Source: Kitagawia praeruptora (Eukaryota > Streptophyta > Magnoliopsida > Apiales > Apiaceae). Taken from it: 64,000 nt of DNA. The notes under the pieces are model-generated. The model was not told the DNA's origin. It did no database searches and saw nothing but the letters and a program-made list of their open reading frames with translations. Positions 11,133-20,639 of this stretch are shown in pieces (the stretch's first letter is position 1; each line of letters opens with the position of its first letter). Position numbers and translations under genes: made by a program. The DNA lies in NCBI GenBank assembly GCA_037693485.1, contig CM075353.1, positions 110,628,501-110,692,500 on the forward strand. Direction: 5' to 3'.

Positions 11133-12604
11133 TGTTTGATAGAATATATTTTTATATATATTTTAGATGATTTTATTCTCATATTTATTGTGTTTTGCAT
11201 TGATTTGGATTTTTTTATTTAATAGATTTGATTGTTTTATTGTAGGAAATAAAGAATTCATGACTTGGAAGGATTTGGAGCAAAAAGAGCCATTTTGGAG
11301 ATAAAATAGAAGGAAATTCGTATTATTGGGCTACACGGGCTGTTTAACACTGTTTGGGCCATATCTTGAGTTCCAGAAGTCAGAATTTGACGATCTTACT
11401 GTCCACGCGAAGCTTGTGGAATTATCTTTAATTCAAAAGTGGTCCAATATTAGTATTCCAACGGGACCAGCCCAGAAACAGGCCAGAAAATCCAGCAGCT
11501 TCCAGAAATTCAATTTGAAGTGGGAAACTTCCATAAATCCAATCCTAATCAACATGGAAACACTAGGGGCACCAGGAACATTCTAGAGAGCTGTGTTAAG
11601 CGTGGAAATTTTCAATTCTTACTTCTATTCAAGCTTGGAAGCTTGCCATCTTCTATTCCAACTCTAAGAAGGCAATTGCTTGGAGGCTAAATCAAGAGGC
11701 TATATAAACACATCTTGGGACACATTATTAGGGATGTAATATTAGATCAGATAATATAGTTTAGAGTAAGTTAGTATTATTAGTTGGAGATGTGGAGAAA
11801 CACCATGACTCTTCTTTTGGGTGACAACATTGAAGTTTGAAGGTTTTGTTCTCTTAATCTTTTCTTTGTTCTTATTAGTTTAATTATGTTTTCTTGTTTT
11901 ACTAGTTGTTTTACTTGTTTAATTATTAGTGAGTAGTTATTTCTAGGGCTTAAAGGGAAGCCATGTTTGCACTAATGTTGGCATGATTTTCATAGTGATT
12001 TGATTGGTTATGGTTAATTCTGATTGATATGTTTTAATCGTTAATTTTTGTAATCGGCCGATATCATGGATTAATTATATGCAAATAGCGGTATGGATCG
12101 AGAGATTTACTTACTAGAGCGAGAGATTTACTTACTAGAGGCACACATACGATTAGCAGAATTGAATTTGAGTGCGGAAGCATCATTGGATTTCTGAGAG
12201 CGTTAATGCTCGGAAGAGATTAACTTGACTCTAATTACCTGATTGATTGAATTACTAAAAGTAGTTAATTGTGTTGAATGTTTCGAGAGTGTTAATTCTT
12301 GGAAGAGATTAACATACTCTAGTTATAGGATCACATTGATTGCTTTAGCTTAAGAGCCAATTGTGTAAGCATGGTGGACCTGATTGCCTTAGGTTTTAAA
12401 TAATTTGTTTATCCTCTGTTTAATTAGTGTTAATCTTGTTTAATTAGTTAATTAATATTCTCCAATAATCGTTTGTCCCTGAAACAATTAGCGATGACTG
12501 AAAAGGAATTAGTAGAACCTGTCCCCTTGTGGATTCGACCCGCTTGCCATCTGTACTAGAAATAGACACCGTGCGCTTGCGGTTAGGTATAATTTGACAC
12601 ATCA
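11133..12604 (+). repeat. Athila-type LTR shared by B1 and B2, 1472 bp
   Basis: Starts TGTTTGATAG right after the purine tract, ends GACACATCA six bases before the primer site. A TATATAAA box lies at 11701-11708. It serves as 3' LTR of B1 and 5' LTR of B2. No second copy lies in the window, so its age cannot be estimated. Confidence 0.82.
11701..11708 (+). promoter_or_regulatory. TATA box in B LTR
   Basis: TATATAAA following AAGAGGC, 569 bp into the LTR. Position and sequence fit an LTR promoter. Activity is not shown. Confidence 0.5.
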
Positions 12605-12610
12605 AGTTTT

Positions 12611-12628
12611 TGGCGCCGCTGCCGGGGA
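12611..12628 (+). other. Primer binding site, element B2 (tRNA-Asp)
   Basis: TGGCGCCGCTGCCGGGGA, complementary to the 3' end of plant tRNA-Asp except for one C in place of T. The tRNA-Asp primer is characteristic of Athila/Tat-type Ty3 elements. Confidence 0.88.
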
Positions 12629-12755
12629 CACAACGAGTTTCTGTTGATTTTAATTTAGTTGTTTAGATTGTTTTCATTGTCTCATTCGAACTTTAGTTCC
12701 AATTGAGACAAATTTTACTACGTTTCTTGGCTTTGTTGAGTGTTTACAGGTTACT

Positions 12756-14144
12756 ATGGGTGAAGTTGATACTTTAGCACTACTTTCTTCCATGTTGGAG
12801 GCACGCACTCAAGAAATTGCCTCATTCAACCCTACAGAGCCCACTATGCGTCCAATGAGTATCAATGAGATGTCACAAGTGGCCCCTAAAACTTACAACT
12901 TCTGTCAAATTTGCGGTGTGCAGGGTCACTTTGGTTTTGAATGCTCTTACAATGTCTATAATTCTCAGAGTGCTCAGTGCGGATAAATGAATTCTTTTGA
13001 AGAAGGATATGGGTACAATCAGTATTCAAACACTTTTGATCAAGAATGCGTGAATCAACCAGATTTCTACTACCAGGACAATGGTGCTCAAAATTTTTCA
13101 TATCATAATCAGCAACAGTTTGAGCAACAATATTATCAGTCATATGAGCAGCCGCCACAGCAAGAATATCAATATCCTCCTCTACAAGAATATCTACATG
13201 TTTCTCAACCCAGTGTAGATGTGCAAGCTGATCAGACAAATGAGATGTGGGATATCTTGAATAAACTGCTAAAGAGTTCTGAAGAACAAGCCGAGGCAAT
13301 CAAAGAATTAGAAACTCAAAGTTTGGCGATTGAATCTCAAATTGCTCAGTTGGCTAACTCTTCTACTAGAGGGCAGCTCAACTATTTACCATCATCATTT
13401 ATCCGATCCGAAAAGGACCTGATTGCTATCAATCTCACAAGCGATCAGGAATATGATAGTTTCTCCATGTATGTTGATGATGAGGCCATTGATAAAGAGA
13501 AGGAGTATGCCACCGATGACAAGATCAATGATGTTGCTGCTACCAAGGACAATGTGACTGATGATGAGGTGACAAAAGAAAGCAATACAGAGATAGTTGT
13601 TTTTTATCTTCCACAACCTGTGACTAAGCTACCATGTATTGGTAAATTTGCTTTCGGTCTGGCCTCTACTTACAAGGCTTCTTTCCTCAAGACTACCTAT
13701 TACAAGGTTGACATGATGATAGTTGTCCAAGAAGATCTTTCTCAAATTTTGGTTGATGATCCATACAAAGTGGCTCCTACGTTTGAAGCTCGAGGAGAGG
13801 GAGAAGATGGAAGTGTCGGCTTAATCTTTGATGTGATAAGCCAAGATGTTCGAATGACTTCAGTGAAAGTGAGGAGTGGAGAAAAGTCACCACCAGAGCC
13901 TCCAACTTATGTCAAGGGAGTTCGTTATTTTCGTGGTGTCGAATTTTATCGCTGTTTTATCACAAAGTTTTCCAAAACTGCACAAGCACTCTCTATTGCT
14001 TATTAATTACATATTTTATTTTGCTGATGCTTGTTTGGAGACTTTTTGCAGGATAAAGACAACCACAGATGTTCTTGACACTTTTTGTGGTGGCGAGTTT
14101 ATGATCGAGAAAGTGGATATTACGCCTTTACCGGAGTATTTTTG
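12756..14144 (+). pseudogene. gag: B2 gag-derived ORF of a shortened Athila-type element
   Basis: One frame from ATG 12756 is closed by TAA at 12984-12986 and immediately reopened by ATG at 12987, running to 14006 (339 codons). The first part has a zinc-knuckle-like CQICGVQGHFGFEC (about 12901-12942). The second has an Asn/Gln/Tyr-rich stretch, then a helical segment (WDILNKLLKSSEEQ; LETQSLAIESQIAQL) and LPSSFIRSEKDLIAINL. These match the order at the C-terminus of Athila Gag. The large N-terminal Gag domain is missing, and no protease or RT follows. A 2-bp loss in a CT run near 14000 closes the frame early; the B1 counterpart reads on to the equivalent of 14144. Probably the product of a non-autonomous deletion derivative. 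Confidence 0.65.
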
Positions 14145-14354
14145 AGGAGGTCAAGCTAATGACTCTAAATAAGCGCTGCTTGGGAGGCAACCCAAGATTT
14201 CATTGGAGGATCGGTGCACTTCATGCTTTTGCATAGGGGAGTACTTCTTTCCTTCTCTTTCACATATAGTAGAATTGCTTAGTTATTTGTTCATTCCAAG
14301 CCTTGTTGTGCACGTTATTATTTCATTCTTTATTAAAAAAAATGGAATTTTTGA

Positions 14355-14545
14355 GCAGGTTGCATGTCTGTAACGCAGGCTGCGCCTGCGTTTCTGCATT
14401 CGGGGCAGTTTGCAGGTGTGTAACGCAGGTTGCGCCTGCGTTACTGGAGTAGGGGCAGTTTGCGGAGTTGTAACGCAGCTTGCGCATGCGCAACTGCACT
14501 TGGGGCAGGTTACCAGACGAGCGCGCAGGCTGCGCGTGAAGCAGA
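14355..14545 (+). repeat. 50-bp tandem repeat with internal palindrome (B2)
   Basis: Counterpart of 8581-8770. Units start at 14370, 14420, 14470 and about 14520, again 50 bp apart, with GTAACGCAG...CTGCG cores. A short non-coding stretch follows to the C insertion site (TTTTC, 14650-14654). Confidence 0.9.
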
Positions 14546-14654
14546 GATGGCCGACAGTTTGTGTTGTTGTTCAGCTAATGTTGTTTACGTATTAAAAAAA
14601 AAAATCTTTACATCCCCCATTCTATTTATACCCCTATTCTACCTAATTCTTTTC

Positions 14655-16247
14655 TGAAAGGCATATGATGTAGCCTATTTGTATTTCGAGGATACAACTC
14701 AACTTAAACAAGATTGTAATAGTAAATAGTATATAGACTGTCACAAGGAATCTCAGATTGTATTATCTGTCAGAAGAAAAAGATCAAGGTCAATCTACAG
14801 ACTTGAGGAATTGCTACATTGAAAGAAGCTCAGACATCTGATCAAGCTTCGATGGAATATTCGTTAAGAAGTTGATTCGTTTAAAGTGACAGAGATTTCA
14901 AGGTGACAGAGACAGTACAGAAAATTAAAAAGAGATGAGACAAGAAAAAGGACCACGTGTTTAAAGTCAGAAATGAAGATTAATCATTGGAGTTAGTCGT
15001 TCATGAACCAGACAGTACATCGAACGTCAACAGAAAATTCAATGGTATTTCTTTATTAATTTCAGTGGTTCGAGAAAAGATTGAGCTGTCATGTGATTTA
15101 TATTAATTCTTATTTAATTAATATATTATGTAATTGATTTAATTAATAAATTAATTCTTTCTGAATTAATTTATTTATTAAATTAATTATCATGTTAATT
15201 AACTTTGAATTAATGTATTAATCTAAAATTATTTAATTAATTAGTTAATGAATTAATCTTTAGTTGATTAGTTTATTAAGTTAATTAATTAAATTAGAAA
15301 TTAAATCAGTTGGGCTACATATTTAAATTGTTGGGCTGGATTGAAAAAAAGGCTTTGGGCTCAAGCCCAATAGAAAGGTTAATTAGTACAAAGCTGGGTG
15401 ACTTAGTTGCACTTTTGTGTGTGAACACAAACTTCACGAATTGTTTACAAATAGTGGCTAGAGATTGTCTTGGCAAGGTTAAATGGATTGTCTTGGCAGT
15501 ACAAAGCTGATTGTCTTGGTAGTTCAGGATTGTCTTGGCGATTGTCTTGGTAGTACAAAGCTGATTGTCTTGGAAGAACAGATTGTCTTGGCGATTGTCT
15601 TGGCAGTACAAAGCTGATTGTCTTGGTAGTTCAGGATTGTCTTGGCGATTGTCTTGGCAGTACAAAGCTGATTGTCTTGGCGATTGTCTTGGCAGTACAA
15701 ATCGGATTGTCTTGGAAGAACAGATTGTCTTGGAGATTGTCTTTGATGTACAAATTGAATATGAAATTGGCAGGGACTTCACATATAAGATCAACCAAGG
15801 CGGCTCAACACAAAATACTACAACATAATATCTTTCAACCAAGAACAAAGCTTTCTCTCTCATTTTCTCTCAAGAACACAAGAGCTAGAAAAATTCATAG
15901 AAAATCAAGTTCATCATATTTGTAATATTTGATCCGATAGAACTTGTTTATTTGTATCTCTTGTACTACTAGCGAGTTTTTACTCCTAGAACTTATCTTG
16001 ATTTTTATTAACTAAATTAGAAAAGTTCATGTCGAATTTTCTAATTAGTTTTTATCAACTTGATAATTAATCTGTACTGAAATTGTAACACCCATCAAGT
16101 TAATATATTTTTATATTCAACTTGAAAATTGTTTAAATTTATTCCGCACAAATTTGTTCAAGTCAAATTTTATTTAAAGGACAAATTTCGATAAATTGGT
16201 ATAGATTGTATTCAACCCCCCCTTCTACAATCTTATCGGACCTAACA
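14655..16247 (+). repeat. Element C 5' LTR, 1593 bp
   Basis: Starts TGAAAGGCAT, ends CCTAACA. It contains an AT-rich zone (15100-15300) and a direct-repeat array (15463-15752) that has one unit fewer than the 3' LTR. Length difference of 17 bp equals one 18-bp unit minus one base in the C-run near 16215. Confidence 0.95.
15463..15752 (+). repeat. ATTGTCTTGG repeat array in C 5' LTR (16 units)
   Basis: Sixteen copies of GATTGTCTTGG (the last changed to ATTGTCTTTG) follow one another. They are separated by a small set of interchangeable spacers: C, CAGTACAAAGCT, TAGTTCAG, AAGAACA. Reverse-strand open frames across it (15315-15863) are an effect of the repeat and not a gene. Confidence 0.92.
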
Positions 16248-16249
16248 AT

Positions 16250-16262
16250 TGGCATCAAAGCC
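16250..16262 (+). other. Primer binding site, element C (tRNA-iMet-like)
   Basis: TGGCATCAAAGCC, two bases after the LTR. It differs from the iMet site TGGTATCAGAGCC at two positions. Confidence 0.75.
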
Positions 16263-16345
16263 TATTGATTGATACACAAATCAAGATCCTATTTTTATTC
16301 AATTAAAAATCTAGACCGAATTTTTAACTCACTTAAAAATTCATC

Positions 16346-18070
16346 ATGTCTTCAAAAGTTGGTTCTGTTAAGATACCCATATTTGACAAGGAAAATTATG
16401 AATTGTGGAAAAAGAAAATGACCCTTTTTCTACAAGTGGCCAATCCTAAATATTTAGGAATATTGAAAACCGGGCCAATAATTCATATGATTACAGAAGA
16501 GGAAGTAATTGTGGATGGAGTTGTTGAATTTGCTGAAAGGACGTATCCAAAGGATCATAATAATTATACCCCTGTTGAAAAGGAGGAAGCTGTCCTAGAT
16601 ATGAACCTACAGCTAATTTTGATGGAATCCCTAGATTTAATCATGCAAAATCATGTTGTTAATTGTAAAGATGCAAAGCATATCTGGGATACCATTTTGA
16701 CAATAAATGAGGAAAGGGTAGATGACTCTTCTACTGCTTTGGTTGGTGAAGCCTCGGTGAAAATAAAAGCTAAGGTTGTTCAACCTTACAGCTCTAAAAA
16801 GGAGGTGATTGTAGCTCGAGAAAAAAGCTGGGATGACACAGACAGCGAAGATGAAGAATATGGAAACTTTGCGCTGGTGGCAAATGCTGAGTCATCAACT
16901 TATTACACCACACCGGTAATTCTTACTGATGATGAGTTAATTCGTAGCTTACGTAATTCCTTGAATAATGCACAAAAGGGATACGAGAGAATAAGTCTTG
17001 TTAACACTAAACTTGAAAACGAACTGTCCGAATTAAAAAAAGTACATGTTAATCAAGATAAGCATATAGAAGAAATAGCTCGACTAAACTACAAAGAAAA
17101 GGGTCTTGGAGAATACATGGTAAAACAAGTTGATAGGATTGCTGAACAAGACATCAGGATTAGAGAACTTGAAACACAGATTAGAGCTTGTTATAATTCT
17201 GTTAAAGTTTCCAAAGAGCACTTCAACAAACAAGCTAGAGAACAAACTGTAGGAATAGGGTTTGGTTACAAAGAAGCTGCTGGTTCTTTGGGTAATCATT
17301 CTGCTAATCCTATTCCTGCTAAAGAAAGAGGTATACCACACGTACTCAAGAATGTTGAAAAACCCATGTTTAAAGAATCTATTTCTGAACCACCAAATAT
17401 GTATTCGATTGTGATTCAAGAAGAAATGAGAAATGAGGACAGTGCTAATGGCATAGTTATTGATAATGAAAAATCTGTTAGGGCACCTATAACCAAAAAT
17501 GTTAAATCTAATAAGGTTGTTTCTATGAAACCAGTGAAGTTTGTTCCCAATTCATCTAAAATTGAGTTAGGTGATAACAAGTTGGAGCAGAATGATAACA
17601 TGTCTAACATGAATACCATGCCTATCATTGATTCTAATCATAAAGCATGTGGTGTTGTCAATTGTATGTCTTGTGCTTTTAATGTGATGTCTGCTTACTT
17701 TAATGGTAATCATGCATGTGCTAATAAGACTGCTCCTCGACAACACATGAACAGAAATAAAAATGTTAGATCAAAGACTGCTAGTCCTCCTCATGTTAGG
17801 AGAGAGACATTTGTACCTAAGCCTAAACAAAGTTTTACTAAGGCTGTTTACAAGGTCAAATGTCCAGTCAATGAAACAAGTGTTATTGCTGGTAAACAAA
17901 CATGGATACCCAAAATGAAACAAAAGATTGTAAAATCTGTTTATAGGGTAAAATGCTTGTTGACTAATGGTAAAATTGGTGTTAAGGTGAAAAATGATGT
18001 TTTGCCTGACAAAGGCCAATTCTTTAAATATTCTGGACCCAATCAAATTTGGGTTCCGAAGAAGGTTTAA
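16346..18070 (+). CDS. gag: Element C Gag, 574 codons
   Basis: ATG 16346 follows the primer site by ~85 bp. The N-terminus (KIPIFDKENYELWKKKMTLF) is the copia Gag domain that begins by binding and folding around a Trp-Lys motif, and HIWDTILTI follows at about residue 113. The middle has an acidic patch (DDTDSEDEEYG, about residue 170) and a helical, probably coiled-coil stretch (about 215-300). The C-terminal third is basic. It ends GPNQIWVPKKV, the usual Gag-Pol junction phrase. No complete CCHC zinc knuckle is visible. A stretch between the N-terminal domain and the acidic patch looks shortened compared with D and E, so a deletion probably removed the knuckle. The frame is open but the protein may be defective. 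Pol follows in another frame with a 22-bp overlap. Confidence 0.75.
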   Translation: MSSKVGSVKIPIFDKENYELWKKKMTLFLQVANPKYLGILKTGPIIHMITEEEVIVDGVVEFAERTYPKDHNNYTPVEKEEAVLDMNLQLILMESLDLIMQNHVVNCKDAKHIWDTILTINEERVDDSSTALVGEASVKIKAKVVQPYSSKKEVIVAREKSWDDTDSEDEEYGNFALVANAESSTYYTTPVILTDDELIRSLRNSLNNAQKGYERISLVNTKLENELSELKKVHVNQDKHIEEIARLNYKEKGLGEYMVKQVDRIAEQDIRIRELETQIRACYNSVKVSKEHFNKQAREQTVGIGFGYKEAAGSLGNHSANPIPAKERGIPHVLKNVEKPMFKESISEPPNMYSIVIQEEMRNEDSANGIVIDNEKSVRAPITKNVKSNKVVSMKPVKFVPNSSKIELGDNKLEQNDNMSNMNTMPIIDSNHKACGVVNCMSCAFNVMSAYFNGNHACANKTAPRQHMNRNKNVRSKTASPPHVRRETFVPKPKQSFTKAVYKVKCPVNETSVIAGKQTWIPKMKQKIVKSVYRVKCLLTNGKIGVKVKNDVLPDKGQFFKYSGPNQIWVPKKV

Positions 18071-20062
18071 TCCATTTGTCATTGCAGGGTGTTGAACTGG
18101 TTGAACGAGTGACCTGGATCTTGGATAGTGGATGTTCAAGGCATATGACTGGTGACAGAACCCTGCTGACAAATGTGGTGGAGAAGGCAGGCCCAGTAGT
18201 TACCTTTGGAGATAACAACAAAGGTAGAACTGATGGATATGGCAGACTTGAAGCTGGAAATGTTATCATTGATGAAGTTTCTTTTGTGAAAGGACTTGAG
18301 CACAATTTGCTCAGTGTTAGTCAATTCTGTGACAAAGGATATGAAGTTTATTTCAACAAGAAGAATTGTCTAATTTCACACAAGAGACATGAAAAGCCAC
18401 AACTGACAGGAGTTAGAAAAGGCAATCTGTACGTAGCCAATATGAACTCAGGAAGCACTGAAGAAATCACTTGCTTCTATACTAAAGCATCTAATGACGA
18501 GAGTTGGCTATGGCACAAGAAACTTTCTCATCTCAATTTCAAAACAATGAATTCTCTAGTTAAAAGAGAATTGGTGAGAGGTTTGCCTTCAATGGAATTC
18601 ACTCAAGAAGGACTGTGTGATGCATGTAAAAAAGGCAAGCTAAAAAGGGCAAGTCACAGGAGCACTGACACATCTTCAATAACTGAACCATTACAATTAC
18701 TTCATATGGATTTGTTTGGTCCAGTTAATGTGATGTCTATGTCAAGGAAGAGATATGCTCTGGTGATCGTTGATGATTTTTCAAAATACACATGGGTCAT
18801 ATTTTTGAATTCTAAAGATGAGACTCCACAACTGGTGATTGATCACATCAAATTAATTGAGCGAGATTCTACATATCCATTGAGAGCTATAAGATTAGAC
18901 AATGGAACTGAATTCAAGAATGCAGTTCTAAATGACTTCTGCACTGAGAAGGGTATAACCAGACAATATTCACCACCAAGAACTCCTCAGCAAAATGGAG
19001 TAGTGGAAAGAAAGAATAGAACCTTGATTGAAGCTGCACGTACTATGCTAAGTGAATCAAGGCTCCCATTGTACTTTTGGGCTGAAGCTGTCAACACTGC
19101 TTGCTATACCCAGAATCGAACTCTAATCAATAAAGACCATACGAAGACACCCTATGACATTATGGCTGATAAGAAACCATCACTCAAATATTTTCATGTA
19201 TTTGGGGCAAAATGCTTTGTGCTTAAAGAAGGTGATGATCAAGGTGGAAAATTTGATGCCAAAGCATTTGAAGCAATTTTTATTGGTTATTCAATGAGAG
19301 CATACAGGGTGTATGTGATTGATGAACAGAAAATGAGTGAAAGTGTCAATGTAACATTTGATGACACTAAACTCCCTAGTATCCAAACTGAGGATTCATC
19401 TGAAAAGCTATCTTTTGATGATATGACAGATCCAGATTCAGATGATGATAATCCACCTGATGTTTTTGCTGATGCTAATGACAATAATGAAAATGGTGAT
19501 GATGATGATCAGGGTAATGGTGATGAAAACAATGAGAATAATGAAGATATCCCTGATACTCCTGAACAATCATCTAGTCAACCTGGCAACAACTCAGGGG
19601 AGATAATGAAGGATCAACTAGTCATACACAACATCACAATGAAGAACAAGGCGAATCATCAAGATCTAATCTTCCCAGACAGACTGTTTGGAATAGAGCT
19701 CATCCTTTTGAGCTGATTATTGGTGATCCAGATGTTGGTGTCAAAACTAGAAGTGCTACTCAAAATCAATGTAACTATTCAGGGTTTCTATCTGAAATGG
19801 AACCTAAGAAAACTGAGGAAGCTCTTTCTGATCCTAATTGGGTGATTGCTATGCAGGATGAACCCAATCAATTCAAACAACAAGAAATATGGAAGCTGGT
19901 ACCCAGACCCAAAGACAGGAAGTGGTTGACACAAGGTGGGTATTCAGAAATAAGCTAGATGAAGATGGTACAGTGACGAGAAATAAAGCAAGACTGGTAG
20001 CAAAGGGTTATTCACAAGCTGAAGGAATTGATTATGATGAAACCTATGCACCAGTGGCAAGA
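18049..20062 (+). pseudogene. pol: Element C pol, first part: protease, integrase, start of RT
   Basis: Open from 18049 to 19716. Protease motif WILDSGCSRHMTG (about residue 23). Pre-integrase [16 protein letters not shown] with LCDACKKGK (HHCC). Integrase core residues are in HMDLFGPV, RLDNGTEF and [11 protein letters not shown], then the C-terminal GKFDAKAFEAIFIGYS and an acidic D/N-rich linker. Near 19596 the G-run has four G where the continuing frame needs five, so a one-base loss shifts the frame. RT then reads in another frame (LIIGDPDVGVKTRSATQ, EPKKTEEALSDPNWVIAMQD). A second one-base shift lies near 19918 before [14 protein letters not shown]. The region ends [13 protein letters not shown] at 20062, where D is inserted. 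It resumes at 51009. Confidence 0.92.
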
Positions 20063-20577
20063 TGTTAGAAATGATTGATGAGAACAGTGTTTGGAAGCTA
20101 AAGTAACAAAACAGAGTTTAGCTGGAAGCTGTCAGAGTTTAGTTAAACACTGACTGGAAGCGCAACAGAGGTTGTTAAACTCTGTAGCGGAAGCGTCTGA
20201 GAGTCAACAGTATTTGAAGATTGATTTAAGATAAATATGGAAGCAATGTCTTTGAAGATTGGAAAGCTGTCAAAGGGATTGAGTTGACTTAGAAGACGTG
20301 TAGCAATCGTGATTGATATCAATTGTATAGCTTAATTATAGGAGAATCAATTACTGATTGTACGAAGCTGTATGTTTTATAAATACAGTTAGGTTAACCC
20401 TAGATGGGTAATCGAACATAGAGATTATCATTGATTGTAACCTAAGCAGCTCTCTGTGATATTTTACATCACTGAGAGAGGAATTATTAATTCCAAACAG
20501 TTTTAAGTGTTAAAAACGTGTGTTCTTGTTAATTACTCATACAGTACTTGATTATATATTGTGTATTCGACCTAACA
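20063..20577 (+). repeat. Element D 5' LTR, 515 bp
   Basis: Starts TGTTAGAAAT, ends CCTAACA. TATAAATA lies in TTTATAAATA at 20377-20386. The upstream (U3) part carries GGAAGC and CAGAGTTT/AAACTCTG words. The downstream half is shared with the E LTR. Confidence 0.95.
20377..20386 (+). promoter_or_regulatory. TATA box of element D LTR
   Basis: TTTATAAATA, conserved in the right LTR and in the E LTR (57822-57829), followed by CAGTTAGGTTAACCCTAGA in all copies. Confidence 0.6.
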
Positions 20578-20579
20578 AG

Positions 20580-20592
20580 TAGTATCAGAGAC
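20580..20592 (+). other. Primer binding site, element D (mutated)
   Basis: TAGTATCAGAGAC. It differs from the intact E site TGGTATCAGAGCC at two bases, so it was probably damaged after insertion. Confidence 0.8.
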
Positions 20593-20639
20593 AATCTGTT
20601 ACTTTATTACAGTTTAAGATCCAAACACAATAGTAATCA

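Larger units (their letters stand above)
7865..14654 (+). mobile_element. Element B: Athila-type (Ty3) tandem, internal B1 - LTR - internal B2
   Basis: A 3' internal part (B1, 7865-11132) runs into a single LTR (11133-12604). This is followed directly by a tRNA-Asp primer site and a 5' internal part (B2, 12605-14654, resuming at 56476). B1 7865-8890 is nearly identical to B2 13529-14654. B1 8869-9499 is nearly identical to 56476-57101. So B1 and B2 are two copies of the same element sharing one LTR. That arrangement is expected from unequal or intra-element recombination of an LTR element. B1 loses its left part to the insertion of A and to the window edge. B2 is split by C and truncated at H. 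Both copies look like short deletion derivatives, with no RT or integrase sequence seen. Confidence 0.8.

Noticed and set aside
15315..15863. Minus-strand open frames (up to 182 codons) with repeated LPRQSALYCQDNRQDN across the C LTR, and the matching frames at 55718-56092.
   Set aside because: They follow from the ATTGTCTTGG repeat array, whose units happen to lack stops. They sit in an LTR, differ between LTRs, and match no protein family.
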